From positions 183,214 to 247,213 of the forward strand of contig NZ_BMTP01000014.1 in assembly GCF_014649735.1 (NCBI RefSeq): DNA of 64,000 nucleotides, written 5' to 3'. This document shows, piece by piece, positions 51,670 to 60,239 of this stretch. Under the pieces are notes generated by a model that was not told the DNA's origin, did no database searches, and saw only the letters and a program-made list of their open reading frames with translations. Source of the DNA: Streptomyces lavendofoliae. GTDB lineage: Bacteria; Actinomycetota; Actinomycetes; Streptomycetales; Streptomycetaceae. The position numbers were made by a program, and so were the translations under genes. Each line of letters starts with the position of its first letter. Position 1 is the stretch's first letter.

Positions 51670-53400
51670 TCAGGCGTCCGCCCGCGCCGTCGCCAGCAGC
51701 TCCTCCGCGTGCGCCCGGGCCGTCTCGGAGTCCTCCTGACCGGCCAGCATCCGCGACAGCTCACGGACCCGGTCCTCGCCCTCCAGCACCGTGACGCCCG
51801 AGCGGGTCACCGACCCGTCGCTGGTCTTCTCGACCAGCAGCTGCCGGTCCGCGAAGGCCGCGACCTGCGGCAGGTGCGTGACGACCACCACCTGCGCCGA
51901 CTTGGCGAGCTTGGCCAGCCGCCGCCCGATCTCCACCGCCGCCTTGCCGCCGACACCCGCGTCGACCTCGTCGAAGAGGTACGTCGGCACCGGGTCCGTA
52001 CCGGCGAAGACCACCTCCACGGCGAGCATCACGCGGGACAGCTCACCGCCCGACGCGCCCTTGGCGATCGGCCGGGGCGGCGCGCCGGGGTGCGGGGCGA
52101 GCAGCAGCTCGACCTCGTCGGCACCGGCCGGCCCGTAGGCGACGGTCCGCCCGCCGACCTCCACCCCCTCGGGGTCGTCGGTCTGGCGGATGTCGAACGA
52201 CACGCGGGCGTGGGGCATGGCCAGCGACGCCAGCTCCGCGGTGACGGCGTCCGCGAACCGGGCCGCCGCCTCGGTCCGCGCGTCCGTCAGCGCCTGGGCG
52301 AGCCCCGACAGCTCGGCGCGCAGGGCGTCCCGCTCGGCCGTCAGCTCGCCGATCCGGTCGTCGTCACCGTCCAGCTCGGTGAGCCGGGCGGCGCCCTCCT
52401 CCGCCCAGGCCAGGACGGCGGCGACGTCGGTGCCGTACTTGCGGGTGAGCGCGGTCAGCGCCGCGCGGCGCTCCTCGACGGCCGCCAGGCGCCGGGGGTC
52501 GGCGTCCAGGTTGTCGGCGTACCCGGCGAGTTCCGTCGCCACGTCCGCGAGGAGGATTGAGATCTCGCCCATCCGGTCGGCGAGCGCGGCCAGCGCCGGG
52601 TCGTGGGCCCGGACGGCGTCCAGCGCCCGCTGAGCGCCCGCCACGAGGGTCGTGGCGTCCAGCACCTCCGGGTCCTCCGGGTTGCCCGCCAGCGCCCCGT
52701 GGGCGAGCGCCGCGGCGGACGCGAGGGCCTCGGCGTGGCCGAGCCGCTCCGCCTCCGCGGCCAGTTCGGCGTCCTCGCCGGGGCGCGGCTCGACCGCCTC
52801 GATCTCGGTGAGCCCGAAGCGCAGCAGGTCCGCCTCCTGCGCCCGCTCCCGGGCGCGGGTGGTCAGCTCCTCCAGCTGCGCGGTGACGGCGCGCAGCCGC
52901 CGGTAGGCGTCGCTGTACTTGCCGAGGGGCACGGCGACGGCGTCGCCCGCGTACCGGTCGAGCGCGCCGCGCTGCCGGGCGGGCTTGAGGAGGCCCTGCT
53001 GGTCGGTCTGGCCATGGACGGCGACGAGCTCGTCGGCCAGTTCGGCCAGCACGCCGACCGGCACCGAGCGCCCGCCCAGGTGCGCCCGGGAGCGCCCCTC
53101 GGCCGAGATGGTGCGGCTGATGAGCAGCGCGCCGTCGTCGAGTTCCGCGCCCGCCTCCTCGGCCCGGACGGCGACCGCGGCGCCGGGCGGCACGCTGATG
53201 CGGCCCTCGACGACGGCGGACGGCGAACCGATCCGCACCAGGGCGGGGTCGGCGCGCCCGCCGAGCAACAGTCCGAGGCTGGTCACGACCATGGTCTTGC
53301 CCGCGCCGGTCTCACCGGTCACCGCGGTGAAACCGGGTGACAGCTCGACCACCGCGTCGTCGATTACCCCGAGCGACCGTATCCGCATCTCCTCCAGCAC
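51670..53400 (-). CDS. recN: DNA repair protein RecN
   Basis: A 576-residue SMC-like ATPase: N-terminal LEEMRIRSLGVIDDAVVELSPG, Walker A TGETGAGKTMVV, the Q-loop region, a long central coiled coil (about residues 150-370), then signature KGASGGELSRVMLA, Walker B YLFDEVDAGVGG and THLPQVAAFAD. It acts in double-strand break repair. GTG 53400 has AAGG 8 nt upstream; an ATG four codons later is possible. It heads no overlap with nadK but lies 178 nt downstream. Confidence 0.97.
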   Translation of the reverse strand: MLEEMRIRSLGVIDDAVVELSPGFTAVTGETGAGKTMVVTSLGLLLGGRADPALVRIGSPSAVVEGRISVPPGAAVAVRAEEAGAELDDGALLISRTISAEGRSRAHLGGRSVPVGVLAELADELVAVHGQTDQQGLLKPARQRGALDRYAGDAVAVPLGKYSDAYRRLRAVTAQLEELTTRARERAQEADLLRFGLTEIEAVEPRPGEDAELAAEAERLGHAEALASAAALAHGALAGNPEDPEVLDATTLVAGAQRALDAVRAHDPALAALADRMGEISILLADVATELAGYADNLDADPRRLAAVEERRAALTALTRKYGTDVAAVLAWAEEGAARLTELDGDDDRIGELTAERDALRAELSGLAQALTDARTEAAARFADAVTAELASLAMPHARVSFDIRQTDDPEGVEVGGRTVAYGPAGADEVELLLAPHPGAPPRPIAKGASGGELSRVMLAVEVVFAGTDPVPTYLFDEVDAGVGGKAAVEIGRRLAKLAKSAQVVVVTHLPQVAAFADRQLLVEKTSDGSVTRSGVTVLEGEDRVRELSRMLAGQEDSETARAHAEELLATARADA

Positions 53401-53578
53401 GGAGAAGACCTTACGAGGTCCGGGGCCCGCTGTGCGACGGCCCCCGCCCCGCGTCGCCGAACCCACAGGTCGTGGCCCGGTCACGACGCTGCTCCGTCAC
53501 CCGCCGGAGTGGGGCCGCCACGGCCCGGCCGACCCGCCGGCGGACCACCGGAATCCCGGGGCCGCGCCCGGCGCGGCG

Positions 53579-54505
53579 TCAGCGCGGGGCACCCCGCCAG
53601 CCCGAGACCGGCAGCGCGAACTTGGCCACCAGCCGGTCGGTGAACGAGGCGTGGTGCAGCCGGGCCAGGCGTACCGGCACCGCTCCCCGGCGGACCTCCA
53701 CCCGCGCCCCCGCGGGCAGTTCGACGGTGCGCCGCCCGTCGCACCACAGCACCCCGTCGGGGGTGTGCGGCTCGACCTCGACCGCGAGCACCGAGTCCGG
53801 CGTGGTCACCAGCGGCTTGGCGAACAGCGCGTGCGCCCCGATCGGCACCATCAGCAGCGCCTCCACCTCGGGCCAGACCACCGGCCCGCCGGCCGAGAAG
53901 GCGTACGCCGTGGAGCCGGTGGGCGTCGCGCAGATCACCCCGTCGCAGCCGAAGCCGGTCACCGGCCGGCCGTCGATCGCGAGGACGACCTCCAGCATGC
54001 GTTCCGGCGAGACCTTCTGCACCGCGGCCTCGTTGAGCGCCCAGTCGCTGTGCAGCACGTCACCGTTGTCGTGCACGGTGACGTCCAGGGTCATGCGCTC
54101 CTCGACCTCGTAGGCCCGGGTGACCACCCGGTCCACGACCTGGTCGAGGTCGTCCCGCTCGGCCTCGGCGAGGAAGCCGACGCGCCCCAGGTTGACCCCG
54201 AGCATCGGCACGCCGGAGGCGCGCGCGAACTCCGCGCCGCGCAGCAGCGTCCCGTCGCCGCCGAGGACGATCAGCAGTTCGCAGCCGTCGAGCACGTCGG
54301 GCGACGCCTCCGGCACCGTCTCCACCGTCGGCGGCAGCGGCAGATCGGCCGCCTCGGCGGCCAGGACGCGTACGCCGATGCCGTTGCGCAGCAGTCCGAG
54401 CACCACGAGTTCGGCGCTGCGGACCGCGGCCGGGCGGCCGGTGTGCGCGAGCAGGAACACGGTCCGCGGTGCGGCGTTCGCCGCAAACGCTGTCGATGAA
54501 CTCAA
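53579..54505 (-). CDS. nadK: NAD kinase
   Basis: A 308-residue enzyme with GGDGT (82-86), the LGRVGFLAE region, NEAAVQK and ATPTGSTAYAFSAGGP, all NAD-kinase hallmarks. It phosphorylates NAD to NADP using ATP or polyphosphate. The start is TTG 54505, chosen because GGAGGG lies 6 nt upstream and TTGA overlaps the tlyA stop by four bases; no ATG or GTG fits as well. The tlyA-nadK-recN order is conserved in actinobacteria. Confidence 0.95.
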   Translation of the reverse strand: MSSSTAFAANAAPRTVFLLAHTGRPAAVRSAELVVLGLLRNGIGVRVLAAEAADLPLPPTVETVPEASPDVLDGCELLIVLGGDGTLLRGAEFARASGVPMLGVNLGRVGFLAEAERDDLDQVVDRVVTRAYEVEERMTLDVTVHDNGDVLHSDWALNEAAVQKVSPERMLEVVLAIDGRPVTGFGCDGVICATPTGSTAYAFSAGGPVVWPEVEALLMVPIGAHALFAKPLVTTPDSVLAVEVEPHTPDGVLWCDGRRTVELPAGARVEVRRGAVPVRLARLHHASFTDRLVAKFALPVSGWRGAPR

Positions 54506-55317
54506 CGAGGTCCCTCCGCCACGGCGCGTTCCACATCCGCCGGATCCAGCGCGGGCGCGCCCGCCCGCAGCCACAGAAAGTACTCGACGTTGCCGGACGG
54601 CCCGGGCAGCGGACTGGCGGTCACGCCCAGCACGCCGAGCCCCAGCTCGCCGGCCTGCCGCGCGACGCCCCGCACCGCCTCGGCCCGCAGCTCCGGGCTG
54701 CGCACCACTCCGCCGCTCCCCAGCCGCTCCTTGCCCACCTCGAACTGCGGCTTCACCATCAGCACCAGGTCGGCGTCGGGTGCCGTAACCCCCGCCAGAG
54801 CGGGCAGCACCAGCCCGAGCGGGATGAACGACAGGTCGCCCACCACCAGATCCACCGGTTCTCCGTCGATCGCGTCCAGCGTCAGTTCCCGCACATTGGT
54901 ACGGTCCTTGACGGTCACGCGTTCATCGCTCTGCAGCGACCAGGCCAGCTGTCCGTACCCGACGTCGACGGCCACGACGTGCGCCGCTCCGGCGCGCAGC
55001 AGGACGTCGGTGAAGCCGCCCGTGGACGCGCCCGCGTCGAGCGCCCGCCGCCCCTCGACCTCCAGCCCGCGCGGGACGAAGGCGGCGAGGGCGCCGGCCA
55101 GTTTGTGGCCTCCGCGCGAGACGTAGTCGGGGTCGCCGTCGTCCTGGGCCACCACGATGGCCGCGGCGGTCTCGACCTGGGTGGCGGGCTTGGTGGCGGT
55201 GTTGCCGCCGACGGTCACCCGTCCCGCGGCGATCAGCTGGCTCGCGTGCTCGCGCGAGCGGGCGAGCTTCCGGCGCACCAGCTCCGCGTCCAGACGACGG
55301 CGTGCGACTCCTGCCAC
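54502..55317 (-). CDS. tlyA: TlyA-family rRNA 2'-O-methyltransferase
   Basis: A 271-residue protein: S4 domain RRRLDAELVRRKLARSREHA, then an FtsJ-like methyltransferase with DYVSRGGHKLAGAL, the SAM-binding ALDAGASTGGFTDVLLRAGA, DLSFIPLGLVLP and MVKPQFEVGKE. TlyA methylates 16S and 23S rRNA and its loss gives capreomycin resistance in mycobacteria; hemolysin naming is historical. GTG 55317 has AGGAG 11 nt upstream. It overlaps nadK by four bases. Confidence 0.94.
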   Translation of the reverse strand: MAGVARRRLDAELVRRKLARSREHASQLIAAGRVTVGGNTATKPATQVETAAAIVVAQDDGDPDYVSRGGHKLAGALAAFVPRGLEVEGRRALDAGASTGGFTDVLLRAGAAHVVAVDVGYGQLAWSLQSDERVTVKDRTNVRELTLDAIDGEPVDLVVGDLSFIPLGLVLPALAGVTAPDADLVLMVKPQFEVGKERLGSGGVVRSPELRAEAVRGVARQAGELGLGVLGVTASPLPGPSGNVEYFLWLRAGAPALDPADVERAVAEGPR

Positions 55318-55324
55318 GTTGGGT

Positions 55325-55618
55325 TCAGCTCCTGTGTTCGTACGACGAGGGCACCGGCGGGGACGCCGGCGGGACGGCCGGGTGCGCGTCCAGCGCGGCC
55401 AGCGCCTCCCGCAGCCCCCGGTGTACATCCTCGTACACCTCGAGGTGCCCGTCGGCGGGGAGGTGGTCGGCGTCGGCCAGCCGCTCCAGGCCGGCGTCGA
55501 CCTCCGGGCGCCCGGTGGGGACGCGCGCGACGCCGAGGGGTGCGGGCGCGGCCGGGTCGCGGGACTCCGCGGGCTGGTCCACGGCGTCTTCCGGTACCTC
55601 GGGCATCTCGTCGGTCAT
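55325..55618 (-). CDS. Small conserved protein upstream of tlyA
   Basis: A 97-residue protein, acidic and Pro-rich at the start (MTDEMPEVPEDAVDQPAESR), with a helical core RPEVDAGLERLADADHLPADGHLEVYEDVHRGLREALAALDA. There is no known domain. It ends 7 nt before tlyA and is its operon leader. The Leu/Asp/His spacing resembles small helical adaptor proteins, but no role can be assigned. Confidence 0.78.
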   Translation of the reverse strand: MTDEMPEVPEDAVDQPAESRDPAAPAPLGVARVPTGRPEVDAGLERLADADHLPADGHLEVYEDVHRGLREALAALDAHPAVPPASPPVPSSYEHRS

Positions 55619-55646
55619 GCCCAGACGCTACCTCGAAGGGCTGCGG

Positions 55647-55652
55647 TACGGT
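55647..55652 (+). promoter_or_regulatory. -10 element implying a leaderless SCP2-like transcript
   Basis: TACGGT fits TANNNT, with 8 nt before ATG 55661 and no Shine-Dalgarno sequence. The promoter would lie between the divergent small tlyA-leader gene and this gene. Confidence 0.45.
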
Positions 55653-55660
55653 CGGTCGCG

Positions 55661-56008
55661 ATGGCCACGATCGAGGAATGCCGCGCCGCGCTCGACGGAC
55701 TCGCGGACAGCCTGGCGCGCGCCGGCGGCGCGGTGCGCGGCGCCGCCGCGCTCGACCGCACGCTGAGCTGCCACATCACGGACCTCGGCGTCACCTTCAC
55801 CGGCCGCCTGGCCGGCGGCCGGATCGAGGTGCTGGACCGGGTGGACGGGCCGCCGCCCGGGCGGGCGGACATCCGGCTGAGGATGTCGGGCGACGACCTG
55901 GTGGCACTGGTGGCCGGCGAGCTGGGCTTCGCGAAGGCGTGGGCCTCCGGCCGGGTCGGGCTGGAGGCCGGCTTCCGCGACCTGCTGCGCCTGCGCGCCC
56001 TGCTGTAG
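55661..56008 (+). CDS. SCP2 sterol-binding-domain-like protein
   Basis: A 115-residue single-domain protein: ECRAALDGLADSLARAG, LSCHITDLGVTFTGRLAGGRIEVL, ADIRLRMSGDDLVALVAGELGFAKAWASGRVGLEAGFRDLLRL. The late DDL-AL--GEL-F--AWASGR-- block is typical of SCP2-fold proteins, which bind lipids or hydrophobic ligands. No catalytic residues. It is divergent from the tlyA operon, converging on the siderophore ATPase gene. Confidence 0.85.
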   Translation: MATIEECRAALDGLADSLARAGGAVRGAAALDRTLSCHITDLGVTFTGRLAGGRIEVLDRVDGPPPGRADIRLRMSGDDLVALVAGELGFAKAWASGRVGLEAGFRDLLRLRALL

Positions 56009-56104
56009 GGAGCGCCCGGCACCCCGGGCACGCCCGCGCTCCCCGCCCGGCTCCCGCCTCCCCGCCCGACCGGCTCCCGCGCGGCAGGCCGGAGCGGAGC
56101 CGCG

Positions 56105-56980
56105 TCAGCGGCGCGCCGCGCCCACCGCCGCCGCCCCGGGGGTGCGGGCCCGGGTCTTCCGGGCCGCCGGCACGATCAACGGCGTGCCGGTCTCGGGGTC
56201 GTCGATGACCTGGCAGCGCAGCCCGAAGACCCGCTCCACCAGCTCGGCGGTGACCACCTCGGACGGCGGGCCCTCGGCGACGATCTCCCCGCCGCGCACG
56301 GCGATGAGGTGCGTGGCGTACCGGGCCGCGTGGTTGAGGTCGTGCAGCACGGCGACCAGCGTGCGGCCCTGCGTCTCGTGCAGTTCGGCGCACAGGTCGA
56401 GCACGTCGATCTGGTGCTGGATGTCGAGGTACGTGGTCGGCTCGTCGAGCAGCAGCAGCGGGGTCTGCTGGGCCAGGGCCATGGCGATCCACACACGCTG
56501 GCGCTGCCCGCCCGACAGCTCGTCGACGTACCGGTCGCCCAGCTCCCCCACGCCGGTCGCGTCCATCGACTCCTGGACGATCCGCTCGTCCTCGGGCGAC
56601 CACTGGCGCAGCAGCCCCTGGTGCGGGTAGCGGCCACGGGCCACGAGGTCCGCGACGGTGATGCCGTCCGGGGCGATCGACGACTGCGGCAGCAGACCCA
56701 GCGTCCTGGCGACCTTCTTGGCGGGCATCGAGTGGATGGCCTGCCCGTCCAGCAGGACGCGCCCCTCGGTGGGCTTCAGCATCCGCGACAGGGCCCGCAG
56801 CAGCGTCGACTTGCCGCACGCGTTGGGGCCGACGATCACCGTGAACGAGTTGTCGGGTATGCGGACCGACAGGTCACGGGCGATGATCCGCTGCTCGTAG
56901 GCGAGGGTGACCGCCTCCGCGCTCAGGCGCTGCTGCATGGAGGTACTCCTGGCGTTCTTCTCAGGGTTCTGGGAGGTCAT
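56105..56980 (-). CDS. Iron-siderophore ABC transporter ATPase
   Basis: A 291-residue FecE/FepC-type ATPase: Walker A GPNACGKSTLL, Q-loop LLPQSS, signature LSGGQRQRVWIAMALAQ, Walker B LLLLDEPTTYLD and LHDLNHAARY. It energises import of ferric siderophores with the two FecCD permeases upstream. The ATG overlaps the permease stop by four bases. No substrate-binding protein is encoded in the window, so the receptor must be elsewhere or shared. Confidence 0.95.
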   Translation of the reverse strand: MTSQNPEKNARSTSMQQRLSAEAVTLAYEQRIIARDLSVRIPDNSFTVIVGPNACGKSTLLRALSRMLKPTEGRVLLDGQAIHSMPAKKVARTLGLLPQSSIAPDGITVADLVARGRYPHQGLLRQWSPEDERIVQESMDATGVGELGDRYVDELSGGQRQRVWIAMALAQQTPLLLLDEPTTYLDIQHQIDVLDLCAELHETQGRTLVAVLHDLNHAARYATHLIAVRGGEIVAEGPPSEVVTAELVERVFGLRCQVIDDPETGTPLIVPAARKTRARTPGAAAVGAARR

Positions 56981-58020
56981 ATCCGGCCCGCCTTGCGCTC
57001 GGTGACGAGCAGCCACAACAGGTACACGCCGCCGACGACGCCGGTGACGACGCCGACCGGCAGTTCCCTCTCGCCGAAGGCGTTGGTGGCGGCCCAGTCG
57101 GCGACCAGCAGCAGCGCGGCGCCCATGAGCGCGGAGGCGGCCAGGTTGGGGCCGGGCGAGCGGGTGAGGCGCCGGGCGAGCTGCGGCGCGCTCAGCGAGA
57201 CGAAGGTGATCGGGCCGGCGGCGGCCGTGGCGGCGGAGACCAGCAGGACGGCGGAGCCCATCAGCACCAGGCGCGTCCGCTCCACCTTGACGCCGAGGGC
57301 GTACGCGGCGTCGTCGCCCATCTCCAGCATCCGCAGGGGCCGTCCGTGCCCGAGCACCAGCGGCACGAGCACGGCGCACACGGCGAGCAGCGGCCAGAAC
57401 TGGGCCCAGTCGCGGCCGTCGAGGGTGCCGGTCATCCACAGCACGGCCCGGGTGGCGTCGATCAGATCGGCCTTGGTGATCAGGTAGTGGATGACGGCGG
57501 TCAGCATGGCGGCGGCGCCGATACCGATGAGGACCAGCCGGAAGCCGTGCAGACCGCGCTTCCAGGCGAGCAGGTAGATCAGGGCGCCGGTCACCACACC
57601 GCCCACGACCGCGCCTCCGGCCACCGCGGTGGGGCTGCCGCCGAAGAGCACGATCACCGTGAGCGCGCCGACCGCGGCGCCCTGCCCGAAGCCGATGACG
57701 TCGGGGCTGCCCAGCGGGTTGCGGGAGACGGACTGGAAGACCGCGCCGCCCAGTCCGAGGGACGCGCCGACCAGGACCGCCACCAGGACGCGCGGCAGCC
57801 GCAGGTCCTCGACGATGAACTCCTGCGCCATGGTGCCGTCGCCGAGCAGGGTGGCGACGACGTCGCCGGGCGCGATGGGGAAGTCGCCGCTGCCGATGAG
57901 GACGACCCCGGCCGCCACGGTCAGCACCGCCAGCAGCACCACGGCGACGGCCGCGCGCGGCTCGTAGCGGACGGACAGGCCCCCGGGGGTCCGCAGGGCC
58001 TTGGCGGTACGTGTGCTCAC
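56977..58020 (-). CDS. FecCD-type siderophore permease (second)
   Basis: A 347-residue permease with about nine membrane segments: EFIVEDLRLPRVLVAVLVGASLGLGGAVFQS, NPLGSPDVIGFGQGAAVG, and GPITFVSLSAPQLARRL, the loops characteristic of FecCD (BtuC-like) proteins. The GTG overlaps the preceding permease stop by four bases. It forms the heterodimeric channel with the upstream permease. Confidence 0.95.
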   Translation of the reverse strand: MSTRTAKALRTPGGLSVRYEPRAAVAVVLLAVLTVAAGVVLIGSGDFPIAPGDVVATLLGDGTMAQEFIVEDLRLPRVLVAVLVGASLGLGGAVFQSVSRNPLGSPDVIGFGQGAAVGALTVIVLFGGSPTAVAGGAVVGGVVTGALIYLLAWKRGLHGFRLVLIGIGAAAMLTAVIHYLITKADLIDATRAVLWMTGTLDGRDWAQFWPLLAVCAVLVPLVLGHGRPLRMLEMGDDAAYALGVKVERTRLVLMGSAVLLVSAATAAAGPITFVSLSAPQLARRLTRSPGPNLAASALMGAALLLVADWAATNAFGERELPVGVVTGVVGGVYLLWLLVTERKAGRI

Positions 58021-59072
58021 AGCTGGGCCATCCTCTTGCGGCGTACGAGGTGGATGAAGACGGGCCCGCCGACGAGGGCGGTCACGATGCCGACCTGGAG
58101 CTCGGACGGCCGCGCCACGACCCGGCCCAGCACGTCGGAGCCCAGCAGCAGCACGGGCGACAGGACCGCCGCGTACGGCAGGATCCACCGCATGTCCGGG
58201 CCGGTCAGGGCCCGTACGAGGTACGGCACCATCAGGCCGATGAAGACGATCGGGCCGCACGCGGCGGTCGCGGCGCCGCACAGCAGGGTCACCGACACCA
58301 TGCCCATGGCCCGTGTGCGGTTCAGGTGGGCGCCCAGCGCGCGGGCGGTGTCGTCGCCCATCTCCATGGCGTTCAGCGGCCGGGCGATCAGCAGCGCGAG
58401 CACGACGCCGACGACGATGAACGGCGTCACGCTGCGGACCGTCGCCATGTCGGCGTTGGCAAGCGAGCCGACGGTCCAGAAGCGCAGCCGGTCCAGCGCG
58501 GCGGAGTCCAGCAGCTGGACGGCGTTGACGTACCCGTAGAGCGCGGCGGTCGCCGCCGTGCCCGCCAGCGCGAGCCGCACGGGGGTGGCGCTGCGGCTGC
58601 CGCCGAGCACGTACACCACGACGGAGACCACGGCGGCGCCCAGGAAGGCGAACCACACGTAGCCGCTCAGGGACGTGACGCCCAGGAAGCTGATCGCGGA
58701 GACGACGGCGGCGGCGGCTCCCGCGTTCACGCCCAGCAGGCCGGGCTCGGCCAGCGGGTTGCGGGTCAGCGCCTGCATCACCGCGCCGGACAGGCCCAGC
58801 GCGACACCGACGATCACTCCCAGGACGGTCCGGGGCACCCGCAGTTCCTGGATCAGGACGTCGTTGCCCGTACCGGAGTTGTGGAACAGGCCGTGCCACA
58901 CATCCCCGAGCGGGACCGGCTTGGCCCCGATCATGATGCTCGCGACACAGATCAGCAGCAGGACACCGACGGCGGCGAGCAGACCGGCCGCGCGCACCGA
59001 ACGGCGGCGCCCACGGGGCTCGGCTGCGGCGGAGGGATCCGCGCTCTGTTTGGGAGGACTGTCGACCAACAC
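58017..59072 (-). CDS. FecCD-type siderophore permease (first)
   Basis: A 351-residue permease: IQELRVPRTVLGVIVGVALGLSGAVMQALTRNPLAEPGLLGVNAG, and GPIVFIGLMVPYLVRALTG, standard FecCD motifs. It is the first gene of the operon. GTG 59072 is only 4 nt from the iron box and lacks a Shine-Dalgarno site; TAACCT, within the box, sits 6 nt before it, so the transcript may be leaderless. Iron repression by DmdR1 is expected. Confidence 0.93.
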   Translation of the reverse strand: MLVDSPPKQSADPSAAAEPRGRRRSVRAAGLLAAVGVLLLICVASIMIGAKPVPLGDVWHGLFHNSGTGNDVLIQELRVPRTVLGVIVGVALGLSGAVMQALTRNPLAEPGLLGVNAGAAAAVVSAISFLGVTSLSGYVWFAFLGAAVVSVVVYVLGGSRSATPVRLALAGTAATAALYGYVNAVQLLDSAALDRLRFWTVGSLANADMATVRSVTPFIVVGVVLALLIARPLNAMEMGDDTARALGAHLNRTRAMGMVSVTLLCGAATAACGPIVFIGLMVPYLVRALTGPDMRWILPYAAVLSPVLLLGSDVLGRVVARPSELQVGIVTALVGGPVFIHLVRRKRMAQL

Positions 59073-59076
59073 CCGG

Positions 59077-59095
59077 TTAGGTTAGCCTACCTTTG
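59077..59095. promoter_or_regulatory. DmdR/IdeR-type iron box
   Basis: TTAGGTTAGCCTACCTTTG matches the actinobacterial iron box (TTAGGTTAGGCTAACCTAA) at most of the 19 positions, with the best agreement in the left half. It covers the probable -10 of the siderophore importer operon, so iron-loaded DmdR1 would block transcription. Confidence 0.85.
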
Positions 59096-59133
59096 CTTTC
59101 AGGCCAGGGGTGGCCCGGTCCCCTGTCACGGGC

Positions 59134-60165
59134 TCACCACCCCAGCCTGGCCAGCGCCTTCCCCGCGTCCAGCGCGCACGAGCCGTCACCCGCGTACGTC
59201 CACGCCGCCGCGCACAGCGCCCGGAGCCCGTCCAGCGCTCCGCCGTCCCCGTCCAGCGCCAGGGCGTCTCCGCTCACGGTGGCCGTCCAGCCCCCGCACC
59301 GGAAGCCCTCGCCGGCCGACCCCTCGACCTCCGGCTGCCCGGTCAGCAGCCCGCGCAGGTCGGCGTCGACGTACGTCGGCCGGTGGTGCGGCCCGGCCGC
59401 CAGCAGCCGCGCGGCGTCGGTCACCCCGGTCAGCACCAGCAGCGAGTCCACCTCGCCGTGGAACGCCCCCTCGATGTCCGTGTCCAGCCGGTCACCCACC
59501 ACCAGCGGCCGCTCGGCACCCGTCCGCAGGATCGTCTCGCGGTGCATCGGCGGCAGCGGCTTGCCCGCGACCTGCGGCTCCGCGCCCGTCGCGATCCGCA
59601 CCACCTCCACCGCCGCCCCGTTCCCCGGCGCGATACCGCGACCGCTGGGGATCGTCAGGTCGGTGTTGGACGCGAACCACGGCACACCCCGCGCCACCGC
59701 GTACGACGCCTCCGCGAACCGCCCCCACGGCAGCTCCGGTCCCCCGTACCCCTGCACCACGGCCGCCGGGTCGTCGTCGGCCGACTCCACCGGCTCCAGC
59801 CCGCGCTCCCGCAGCGCGACCCGCAGACCCTCACCGCCGATCACCAGCACCCGCGAGCCCCGCGGCACCTGGTCGGCGACCAGCCGGGCCACCGCCTGCG
59901 CCGAGGTGATCACGTCGGCCGCCCCGGCCGGCACCCCCAGCTCCGTCAGGTGCGCAGCCACGGCCTCCGGCGTCCGCAGCGCGTTGTTGGTGACGTACGC
60001 GAGGTGCATCCCGCCGCGCCGGGCCGCCTCGAGGGCGTCCACCGCGTGGTCGATCGCCTCTCCGCCCGCGTACACCACGCCGTCCAGGTCCAGCAGCGCC
60101 GTGTCGTACGCCTCGTTCAGCGCGCGCGCACTGCCGCTCGGCCGGTTCCTGCCCCGCTGCCCCAT
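59134..60165 (-). CDS. HAD-superfamily (IIA, NagD-like) phosphatase
   Basis: A 343-residue hydrolase: nucleophile motif DTALLDLDGVVYAGG, LAYVTNNALRTPEAVAAHL, AGKPLPPMHRETI and VGDRLDTDIEGAFHGEVDSLLVLTGV, a complete HAD-IIA set with C2 cap. Family members dephosphorylate glycolytic side products, glycerol phosphate or nucleotides. The last 60 residues are an extra domain. ATG 60165 has GAGGAG 7 nt upstream; earlier Met codons lack this. It diverges from the DUF1015 gene. Confidence 0.9.
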   Translation of the reverse strand: MGQRGRNRPSGSARALNEAYDTALLDLDGVVYAGGEAIDHAVDALEAARRGGMHLAYVTNNALRTPEAVAAHLTELGVPAGAADVITSAQAVARLVADQVPRGSRVLVIGGEGLRVALRERGLEPVESADDDPAAVVQGYGGPELPWGRFAEASYAVARGVPWFASNTDLTIPSGRGIAPGNGAAVEVVRIATGAEPQVAGKPLPPMHRETILRTGAERPLVVGDRLDTDIEGAFHGEVDSLLVLTGVTDAARLLAAGPHHRPTYVDADLRGLLTGQPEVEGSAGEGFRCGGWTATVSGDALALDGDGGALDGLRALCAAAWTYAGDGSCALDAGKALARLGW

Positions 60166-60227
60166 GTCCGAACTCCTCGCTCCGAGAACCGATCGCCCCC
60201 GATCATCGCTCATACCCCCGGTCCACA

Positions 60228-60233
60228 TACGAT
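60228..60233 (+). promoter_or_regulatory. -10 element implying a leaderless DUF1015 transcript
   Basis: TACGAT fits TANNNT and lies 6 nt before ATG 60240, with no Shine-Dalgarno site. This is the fourth such arrangement in the window. Confidence 0.5.
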
Positions 60234-60239
60234 GCAGGC

